Positions 1 through 4,431 of a stretch of 5,280 nt of DNA are shown one piece after another (position 1 is the first letter of the stretch; each line of letters begins with the position of its first letter). The stretch comes from Bacillota bacterium. GTDB taxonomy: Bacteria; Bacillota; UBA4882; UBA8346. Under the pieces are notes generated by a model. It was given only the letters and a program-made list of their open reading frames with translations. It was not told the DNA's origin and did not search any database. The stretch covers positions 1 through 5,280 of the forward strand of contig JANQHU010000432.1 of the NCBI GenBank assembly GCA_028282485.1. Direction: 5' to 3'. The position numbers and the translations under genes are program-made.

Positions 1-384
1 AAAAGAATAATAGATGTCCCCCTTTTTTTGACTACATCTTTCCAAAAAATCTTCCAAAGCTTCTCTATTTAACAAAGGGACATCAGAAGTAACGATTAAA
101 ACTGGTTTATTACTCTTTAAGACCTCTAAACCATTGATTAAACTTTCAATTAGGGAATTTCCGTTTTTGACAAAAAAAGAAACTTTATGCTTCAATTCTT
201 TAGATAACATAGAAGCCGAGCCCACTACTACTATTTTTTCAAACCGTTTAATACTATCTAGGGCTAAGACTACATAATCAAGCATTGGTCGGCCGGCAAT
301 ATCTATTTCAGCTTCGTATTCTACCCTACTTATTTTTTTTAAAGGTCCCGAATTAATCGCTCCTGCCAAAATTATTGCATCCAT
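1..384 (-). CDS. MobA-like nucleotidyltransferase, partial (C-terminus beyond window)
   Basis: Open frame of 128 codons from an ATG at 384-382 that runs off the left edge, so only the N-terminal part is present. The protein begins MDAIILAGAINSG, the glycine-rich nucleotide-binding loop of the MobA-like NTP transferase fold (residues about 4-13). An IAGRPMLDYVVLAL segment follows (29-42), then a KPVLIVTSDVPLL strand (93-105) whose Asp101 sits where the family's metal-binding DxPL aspartate lies. The usual LAGGxSxRMG loop is replaced by LAGAINSGPLKK, so this is not a standard MobA, IspD or GlmU; the substrate is unknown. The start is well supported: a GGAGAGG ribosome binding site lies 5 bases upstream (390-396), and an in-frame stop lies just upstream of that. 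It follows ispE with a 76-base gap and no clear GC-rich terminator, so it may be in the same transcript. Relatives of this type beside ispE are familiar in Clostridia (recollection, not searched). Confidence 0.8.
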   Translation of the reverse strand, partial: MDAIILAGAINSGPLKKISRVEYEAEIDIAGRPMLDYVVLALDSIKRFEKIVVVGSASMLSKELKHKVSFFVKNGNSLIESLINGLEVLKSNKPVLIVTSDVPLLNREALEDFLERCSQKKGDIYYSF

Positions 385-389
385 CCAAT

Positions 390-396
390 CCTCTCC
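390..396 (-). promoter_or_regulatory. Ribosome binding site of the nucleotidyltransferase
   Basis: GGAGAGG on the minus strand, 5 bases before the ATG at 384. It fixes the start of the partial gene. Confidence 0.7.
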
Positions 397-460
397 GTTC
401 TGCTAAAAAACCTTTAATTAATCTATTTAAACTAGCTTCTACATTTTTATAAAAATTTAT

Positions 461-1300
461 TTATTGAAACTCAGTAACACACCCAAACCATTCTGGAGGT
501 AATTCATCTAAAAATGAACCTACCTCTGCCGAGTTGGGATCTAATGCAAAAACTGTTGGGCCACTCCCAGACATGAGGTTATTATTCATATTATATCTAG
601 CAAAATAGGATTTTACTTCATTAATTAATAAAAACTTTTTCAAAGCTACTTCTTCTAAAAGATTACCCCAATGAGCCGTTAATTCAGCTAAACTATTGCC
701 CTCTAAGGCAGCAATAACTCTTTCCACCTGAGGTCGCTTGTAGCAATTGGGTATGGCTAAATTTTGATATACCAAAGCAGTAGGGACCTCAATATTCGGC
801 GTAATCAGCAATAGCTTAGTCTTTAATTTGGAGTTAATGGGAAAAAGTTTCTCCCCAATTCCTCGGGCCCTGGCTGTTCCCTGTAAAATACAAAAAGGCA
901 CATCAGCCCCTAACTTTAAGCCTAGCTGCATTAATTTCTCTTTAGAAAAATTAGTTTCCCATAATTCATTTAAGGCGATTAAGGTGGCCGCAGCATCACT
1001 ACTGCCTCCTGCTAAACCAGCAGCTATAGGGATCTTTTTAATTATTTCTACTTTAACCCCGTATTCTTTACCAATCTCTTGGTGAAAGAGTTGGATGGCT
1101 TTCCAAACTAAATTTCTCTGATCCGTGGCTAGGGTAGAATGGTCGGTGGCAATCTCCAGCCGATGATGATTTTTAAAAAGCAAAGCATCTGCTAAAGCAA
1201 TGGATTGCATCACCATATCTACTTCATGATAACCATCAGGCCGTTTTGCTAAAACATCAATACATAAATTAATTTTGGCCGGAGCTAAAATTTCTATCAT
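461..1300 (-). CDS. ispE: 4-diphosphocytidyl-2-C-methyl-D-erythritol kinase (IspE)
   Basis: IspE is the cytosolic GHMP kinase that uses ATP to phosphorylate the 2-hydroxyl of CDP-methylerythritol, a middle step of the MEP isoprenoid pathway. The 279 residues match the usual family length. GHMP motif 1 is PAKINL (7-12) with Lys9. The glycine-rich ATP loop is PIAAGLAGGSSDAAA (91-105). GADVPF (131-136) carries the catalytic Asp133. Motif 3 is MSGSGPTVFAL (243-253). DGYHEVDMVMQ (22-32) is the conserved substrate-side segment. All key residues are present, so the enzyme should be active. The ATG at 1300 gives the standard MIEILAPAKINL start, although the upstream Shine-Dalgarno is weak (only GTGGG about 12 bases away). 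It lies downstream of the SRP RNA terminator, so it probably has its own promoter. The nucleotidyltransferase follows after 76 bases. Confidence 0.97.
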   Translation of the reverse strand: MIEILAPAKINLCIDVLAKRPDGYHEVDMVMQSIALADALLFKNHHRLEIATDHSTLATDQRNLVWKAIQLFHQEIGKEYGVKVEIIKKIPIAAGLAGGSSDAAATLIALNELWETNFSKEKLMQLGLKLGADVPFCILQGTARARGIGEKLFPINSKLKTKLLLITPNIEVPTALVYQNLAIPNCYKRPQVERVIAALEGNSLAELTAHWGNLLEEVALKKFLLINEVKSYFARYNMNNNLMSGSGPTVFALDPNSAEVGSFLDELPPEWFGCVTEFQ

Positions 1301-1347
1301 TATCTTTTTGTACCCACTTAAATTTTTATTTTCACTACACCTTGCTC

Positions 1348-1360
1348 ATTATAAATTATA
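1348..1360 (-). promoter_or_regulatory. Possible ispE promoter (two -10 hexamers)
   Basis: Two perfect TATAAT hexamers lie on the minus strand at 1360-1355 and 1353-1348, about 50 bases before the ispE start. No good -35 is visible; the best is TTAATT, 18 bases upstream of the first hexamer. Two TATAATs can occur by chance in such AT-rich DNA. The case rests mainly on the need for a promoter after the SRP RNA terminator. The rest of 1301-1440 is AT-rich and shows no gene. Confidence 0.35.
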
Positions 1361-1440
1361 ATCTTAAATATTGGCTAAAATTAAGCTATTTCCTGCAAAT
1401 TTACTAAGAAATTTACCAATTATATGAAATAATTACCCAT

Positions 1441-1481
1441 AAAAACTCACAAAAATACACCGATAAAACTACCAGTGTATT
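1441..1481 (-). terminator. Intrinsic terminator of the SRP RNA gene
   Basis: On the minus strand, AATACACTGGTA (1481-1470) can pair with TATCGGTGTATT (1465-1454) around a 4-base loop, giving a 12-bp stem that includes a few G-U pairs. An interrupted T-run, TTTTTGTGAGTTTTT (1455-1441), follows directly. It begins 14 bases after the mature 3' end of the SRP RNA. Confidence 0.75.
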
Positions 1482-1495
1482 GAATAAATGTATAT

Positions 1496-1763
1496 GGCCA
1501 TGCACCATTCTTCGACCAGATCTACCCAAGTGTTCTAAACCAGCCGGCTCCGACCAGGCAACCTCACGGCACACAAACCTTCCCACGTACCGCTGCTTCC
1601 TTCCAGACCTGACGGGGTTAGCAGGTGTTTGTTGCGTAAGACCCAATCCTCAACACTACTTAATTTAGTCAAGCTTACGAAGATTGGCCTCAGTTTGGGA
1701 TTCGATCCTGCTATAGCGGATTGCAGGTAACAGGGCACCGCTACCTCCCCATTTAGCATGACC
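1496..1763 (-). ncRNA. ffs: Signal recognition particle RNA, large (Bacillus) type
   Basis: This is the RNA core of the signal recognition particle, which binds Ffh and directs membrane and secreted proteins to the translocon. The S-domain hallmark at 1613-1592 contains TCTGGAAGGAAGCAGC, with the GGAA tetraloop and the internal loops where Ffh binds. The 5' part carries the Alu-domain sequence GGGGAGGTAGCGG (1750-1738), followed by GTGCCCTGTTACCTGC. Both are hallmarks of the roughly 270-nt Gram-positive form rather than the short 4.5S RNA of E. coli. The ends are set by pairing: GGTCATGC at the 5' end (1763-1756) pairs with GCATGGCC at the 3' end (1503-1496) over 8 bp, giving 268 nt. The gene has its own promoter and terminator. 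Short open frames in both directions across it are chance frames. The ends may be off by a few bases. Confidence 0.97.
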
Positions 1764-1790
1764 ATAAACTTTTTTTATATAGTATAATTT

Positions 1791-1818
1791 ATTATAACAC
1801 AATTTTTAAAAATTACAA
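1791..1818 (-). promoter_or_regulatory. Predicted promoter of the SRP RNA gene
   Basis: TTGTAA (1818-1813), a 16-base spacer, then a perfect TATAAT (1796-1791) on the minus strand. The -10 is 27 bases before the mature RNA end, so transcription would begin with a leader of about 20 bases that must be trimmed. A second, weaker candidate -10, TATACT (1786-1781), would start closer to the mature end. Confidence 0.55.
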
Positions 1819-1865
1819 TAACATTTTTTACCAATATGTTAATATTTAACAAAATTAATTTTTAT

Positions 1866-2789
1866 TTACTTTAAATACCCATCCAACAACACCCGAATAG
1901 CTTCTTCTTCAGATAATCCAAAGGTCATTAATTTAATAATTTGATCTCCAGCTAATTTGCCAATGGCTGCTTCATGAGTTAATTCTGCCAAGGCATTTTT
2001 GGCACAGAGTTCTGGTTGCGAGCGGACATCGGCCTGATCCATTATGATTGAATCACAGGCTACATGGCCTTTACACCGGGAACGACCAATTAGGCTGATG
2101 CGAAATATTTGTAGGGATTTCTCCTGGGCTACGGATCTTGATAAAACTTCCCCACTACTATCCGCTCCTTGTAAATCCACCGTCACTTCCGAAACAGCTT
2201 GCTGGCTTTTGTGAGTTAATAATCTTTCATTCATTACCAAACGGCCCCGTTCTCCGATATAGACTTCGGTAACTCGCTTAGTATGGTCTATCCCCCCAAT
2301 TTGGACTAGTTCCAACTCGGCGGTGGCTCCTTCTTCAATATGGATCTTAGTTACCGGATTTAATACTCGTTCCCCGGTACCTTCACCTTCCCCATAATGC
2401 TTTTCCACATAACGCATCTTGGATCCCTTACGCAAATAAAACTCATGGATCCCATCATGCTTACTTTGCAGTGCAGAATCATTATGAATACCACAGCCAG
2501 CCACAATTAAGACCTCGGAATTTTCACCTATTTCAAAAGTATTATAGACTAAATCATCTAAGCCACCCTCACTAAGAATCACCGGAATATGTACTGACTG
2601 GTTAACAATATCAGGATCTACAATTACATCAATCCCCGACCTATCTTTTTTGGAAAAAATATTAATTCCTGGTAAGGAATTTCTTTCTAACAATTGGCCG
2701 TTTTTCCGAATATTATAAGCCCCTGAAGGCACGGTATGTAGTTGGGCTACTTCTTTTAATAAACGTTCATCTACCGCATTTAATTTCAT
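1866..2789 (-). CDS. sufB: Short SufB/SufD-family Fe-S cluster assembly scaffold (SmsB-like)
   Basis: Cytosolic scaffold on which Fe-S clusters are built in partnership with the SufC ATPase. It has 307 residues from the ATG, much shorter than the roughly 470-495 of standard SufB, and matches the single short SufB of two-gene minimal SUF systems. The middle is the repetitive beta-helix core. The C-terminal helical region, where SufC docks, includes LTHEAAIGKLAGDQI (271-285) and FGLSEEEAIRVLLDGYL (290-306). By remembered alignment to E. coli SufB, Cys245 in ACDSII matches the essential Cys405, and His272-Glu273 match His433-Glu434. Further cysteines are at 99, 239 and 262. Start: the frame also opens at a TTG at 2807, but that codon lies 18 bases up, next to AGGAGGAG, which is the ribosome binding site of the ATG at 2789 (spacing 7). 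The start lies inside sufC, so the pair is probably translationally coupled. Without a partner SufD the scaffold is likely a homodimer (inference). Confidence 0.92.
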   Translation of the reverse strand: MKLNAVDERLLKEVAQLHTVPSGAYNIRKNGQLLERNSLPGINIFSKKDRSGIDVIVDPDIVNQSVHIPVILSEGGLDDLVYNTFEIGENSEVLIVAGCGIHNDSALQSKHDGIHEFYLRKGSKMRYVEKHYGEGEGTGERVLNPVTKIHIEEGATAELELVQIGGIDHTKRVTEVYIGERGRLVMNERLLTHKSQQAVSEVTVDLQGADSSGEVLSRSVAQEKSLQIFRISLIGRSRCKGHVACDSIIMDQADVRSQPELCAKNALAELTHEAAIGKLAGDQIIKLMTFGLSEEEAIRVLLDGYLK

Positions 2790-3528
2790 CTTCTTTCTCC
2801 TCCTCAAGACATACCTTGCGCCAGCGACAATTAATCCCTTCTTGAATTAAAGGATGAATCTCCGCGTAATTCCCTCGCACTTGAATTTTTCCATTGGCTA
2901 CCACAATAATCTCGTCGGCAGCTTTTAGAAATTTTTCACTATGGGAAATAATGATCGTTGTTCTTTTAATTGCTTTATGATGGGATTGAATAATTAAATT
3001 TAAAAGTTGTTCAAATCCCCATAAATCAACTCCAGCTTCCGGTTCGTCTAAAATCGCTACTTTAGCTTTACTCAGTAATACAGAAGCAATCTCCATTCTT
3101 TTCATTTCGCCCCCAGACAAACCGGCATCAACAGTTCGCTCTAAGTATTCCTCGGGACAAAGACCAATTTTTTTTAAAATTAGACTAATATCGGCCTCGG
3201 TTATAGCTTCATTAGCTAACTTTAAAAACCATTTAACATCAATTCCTTTAAATCGGGGAGGATTTTGAAAAGCATATCTTACTCCTTTAAAAGCCCTCTC
3301 GGATATACTACAACTGGTAATATCTTGGTCATCTAAAATTATTTTACCGGAAGAAGGGTTATGAATACCCATCATTACTTTGGCTACTGATGTTTTGCCA
3401 CCTCCGTTAGGTCCGGTAATCACATAGAGTTTTCCTGGTTCAAAGGTAATTGAAATATCATTTAGGATATGGACAATCCCCTTCTCTTCTTCAAATTTAA
3501 GACTAACATTTTCTAATGAAATCACCAA
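2767..3528 (-). CDS. sufC: Fe-S cluster assembly ATPase SufC
   Basis: ABC-type ATPase without membrane segments that powers conformational change in the SufB scaffold during Fe-S cluster assembly. The 253 residues are the normal size. Motifs in order are Walker A GPNGGGKTS (39-47, Lys45), Q-loop Gln88 in YAFQNPP, signature LSGGE (137-141), Walker B VAILDEP (157-163, Glu162), D-loop AGVD (165-168) and H-loop His196. SufC-typical features are QNPPRFKGID after the Q-loop and the LDEPEAGVDL Walker B segment. The tail carries three cysteines (234, 240, 251) in a charged stretch. The start is TTG at 3528 or GTG one codon on at 3525; AGGAG (3539-3535) is 6 or 9 bases away, so both are possible. sufB begins before this gene ends (23-base overlap). 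No convincing promoter lies in the 64 bases after the tRNA, so expression may depend on readthrough. Confidence 0.95.
   Translation of the reverse strand: MVISLENVSLKFEEEKGIVHILNDISITFEPGKLYVITGPNGGGKTSVAKVMMGIHNPSSGKIILDDQDITSCSISERAFKGVRYAFQNPPRFKGIDVKWFLKLANEAITEADISLILKKIGLCPEEYLERTVDAGLSGGEMKRMEIASVLLSKAKVAILDEPEAGVDLWGFEQLLNLIIQSHHKAIKRTTIIISHSEKFLKAADEIIVVANGKIQVRGNYAEIHPLIQEGINCRWRKVCLEEEKEDEIKCGR
2797..2804 (-). promoter_or_regulatory. Ribosome binding site of sufB
   Basis: AGGAGGAG on the minus strand, 7 bases before the ATG at 2789. It lies inside the sufC coding end and settles the sufB start in favour of the ATG over the upstream TTG at 2807. Confidence 0.85.
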
Positions 3529-3534
3529 ACATCA

Positions 3535-3539
3535 CTCCT
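3535..3539 (-). promoter_or_regulatory. Ribosome binding site of sufC
   Basis: AGGAG, directly following the seven-T run of the tRNA terminator. It lies 6 bases before TTG (3528) and 9 before GTG (3525). Confidence 0.7.
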
Positions 3540-3579
3540 AAAAAAATATAAACTAAAAGGCGGGGAACCCCCCACCCTT
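3540..3579 (-). terminator. Intrinsic terminator after the tRNA-Ser pair, within the sufC leader
   Basis: AAGGGTGGGG (3579-3570) pairs with CCCCGCCTTT (3565-3556) around a GGTT loop, giving a 10-bp, mostly GC stem with two G-U pairs. A T-rich stretch follows, ending in seven Ts (3546-3540). It begins 13 bases after the tRNA-Ser(GGA) end. Because it sits directly upstream of the sufC ribosome binding site, it may terminate the tRNA transcript only partially and also lie in the sufC mRNA leader. Confidence 0.75.
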
Positions 3580-3592
3580 AATTTAAATATTA

Positions 3593-3680
3593 TGGCGGAG
3601 AGATAGGGATTCGAACCCTAGAGGCTGTTACACCTACACGCGCTCCAGGCGTGCGCCTTCGACCTCTCGGCCATCTCTCC
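3593..3680 (-). tRNA. tRNA-Ser (anticodon GGA)
   Basis: 88 nt including the encoded CCA. The acceptor stem GGAGAGA pairs with TCTCTCC. The anticodon stem CACGC/GCGTG holds the loop CTGGAGC with anticodon GGA, which reads UCC and UCU. The T arm is GGGTTCGAATCCC. A long variable arm (AGGTGTAACAGCCT) marks it as a class II tRNA, as expected for serine. It lies 23 bases after the tRNA-Ser(CGA) gene and is followed by a terminator. Confidence 0.97.
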
Positions 3681-3703
3681 AAATTATTTAATTCTATTTT
3701 AAC

Positions 3704-3794
3704 TGGCGGAGAGAGCGAGATTCGAACTCGCGAGGGACTATAAATCCCCACCCGCTTTCGAGGCGGGCGCTTTCAACCGCTCAGCCATCTCTCC
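3704..3794 (-). tRNA. tRNA-Ser (anticodon CGA)
   Basis: 91 nt including the encoded CCA. It has the same acceptor stem as its neighbour (GGAGAGA/TCTCTCC). The anticodon stem CCCGC/GCGGG holds the loop CTCGAAA with anticodon CGA, which reads UCG. The long variable arm has stem GGGA/TCCC, and the T arm is CGAGTTCGAATCTCG. It starts only 20 bases after the tadA stop and heads the serine tRNA pair. Confidence 0.97.
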
Positions 3795-3811
3795 CGGTAG
3801 CCTTCACCAAA

Positions 3812-3840
3812 ATTCTATCGTTTCTTTTTAAAAAAGTCAG
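3812..3840 (-). promoter_or_regulatory. Predicted tRNA-Ser promoter inside the 3' end of tadA
   Basis: CTGACT (3840-3835), a 17-base spacer, then TAGAAT (3817-3812) on the minus strand: four of six and five of six matches to the consensus. It overlaps the tadA stop codon and lies 17 bases before the first tRNA, so the tRNAs may be made independently of tadA. Confidence 0.45.
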
Positions 3841-4291
3841 TTAATATCTTACTACAATCTTCCTTTAACACTCCAGAAACTACTTCCAGTTGATGATTTA
3901 AGCGACCATCTTGAACTATATTCATCAAACTACCAGCAGCCCCACCCTTAGGATCGTGGGCTCCAAACACCAATCGCGCTACTCTAGCTAAGACTAAAGC
4001 TCCAGAGCACATAGGACAGGGTTCCAAGGTGGTATATAAAGTTGTATCCAGTAAACGCCAATGTTTTTTTTCTTGAGCCGCCTTTCGTAACGCTAAAATC
4101 TCCGCATGGGCAGTTGGATCACCAGTAGTTTCTCGTAAATTGTGAGCTCGAGCAATTATCTGATCATTAGAAACTAAGATGGCACCAATAGGAACTTCTC
4201 CAATTGCTTCGGCTTTTTTAGCTTCTTCTAAAGCAAGGCGAATATATTTTTCATCATCCAAAAACATCATTAATATCTTACCATAAATCAT
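3815..4291 (-). CDS. tadA: tRNA-specific adenosine deaminase (TadA)
   Basis: Zinc-dependent cytosolic deaminase that converts adenosine 34 of tRNA-Arg(ACG) to inosine, allowing one tRNA to read several CGN codons. Zinc ligands are His62 in HAEILALRKA and Cys92 and Cys95 in PCPMC; Glu64 is the proton shuttle. TTLEPCPMCSGAL (87-99), ARVARLVFGAHDPKGGAAGS (102-121) and LNHQLEVVSGVL (131-142) are typical of TadA rather than of cytidine or guanine deaminases. The length of 158 is slightly above normal because of the N-terminus. Conserved sequence begins around LDDEKYIRLALEEA (11-24), so the true start may be the ATG at 4270 or 4267 rather than 4291; no candidate has a strong ribosome binding site. 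Two serine tRNAs follow 20 bases downstream with no terminator between. In Bacillus, tadA lies just before the SRP RNA gene; here both are present, but with tRNAs and sufCB in between. Confidence 0.95.
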   Translation of the reverse strand: MIYGKILMMFLDDEKYIRLALEEAKKAEAIGEVPIGAILVSNDQIIARAHNLRETTGDPTAHAEILALRKAAQEKKHWRLLDTTLYTTLEPCPMCSGALVLARVARLVFGAHDPKGGAAGSLMNIVQDGRLNHQLEVVSGVLKEDCSKILTDFFKKKR

Positions 4292-4310
4292 TCTCTAAAT
4301 GCAAGAGGAA

Positions 4311-4340
4311 TATTTATTAATTTTATAGATTTTTAAGCAA
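4311..4340 (-). promoter_or_regulatory. Possible tadA promoter
   Basis: TTGCTT (4340-4335), an 18-base spacer, then TAAATA (4316-4311) on the minus strand, about 20 bases before the first tadA ATG. The match is modest in very AT-rich DNA. The 140-base divergent gap between tadA and the GGDEF gene holds no gene. Confidence 0.3.
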
Positions 4341-4355
4341 TTAATTTTAAAAAAA

Positions 4356-4364
4356 TGCTATAAT
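4356..4364 (+). promoter_or_regulatory. Extended -10 promoter of the GGDEF gene
   Basis: TGCTATAAT is a perfect extended -10 (TGN plus TATAAT) about 70 bases before the gene's TTG start. No good -35 is seen, which extended -10 promoters can tolerate. A perfect 14-base AT palindrome (4361-4374) overlaps it. Confidence 0.5.
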
Positions 4365-4417
4365 AAATTTATTAAATTACTAGTGCATGAAACCATAAGT
4401 CAAGTATTTTTTACTTT

Positions 4418-4422
4418 AGGAG
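4418..4422 (+). promoter_or_regulatory. Ribosome binding site of the GGDEF gene
   Basis: AGGAG, 9 bases before the TTG at 4432. The later in-frame ATGs (4468, 4483) have no such site, and a stop at 4417-4419 closes the frame upstream, so TTG is the preferred start. Confidence 0.65.
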
Positions 4423-4431
4423 CGATTAAGT

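Noticed and set aside
443..456. Palindrome ATTTTTATAAAAAT after ispE as a terminator
   Set aside because: It is perfect but AT-only, with no GC stem, and so too weak to call a terminator.
828..1085. 85-codon plus-strand open frame
   Set aside because: It is antisense to the conserved ATP-loop region of ispE and resembles no protein; it is a shadow of the real gene.
1413..1765. Three short open frames on both strands (1413-1646 minus, 1480-1668 plus, 1535-1765 minus)
   Set aside because: They lie across the SRP RNA and its terminator, overlap one another, have no recognisable protein motifs, and are explained by the conserved RNA sequence.
2790..2807. TTG start for sufB giving a 313-residue protein beginning MRRRKK
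   Set aside because: The extra codons are the AGGAGGAG ribosome binding site itself, ideally placed for the ATG at 2789.
3587..3615. Possible sufC promoter TTCGAA-17-TAATAT running from the tRNA T arm into the spacer
   Set aside because: Only three of six and four of six consensus matches, and the TTCGAA is the universal T-loop sequence of the tRNA.
3593..3794. Direct repeat of about 90 bases
   Set aside because: The similarity is that of two class II serine tRNA genes, not a mobile or CRISPR repeat.
4376..4431. Possible c-di-GMP riboswitch ahead of the GGDEF gene
   Set aside because: The leader is short, lacks the conserved GEMM core motifs, and shows no strong stems.
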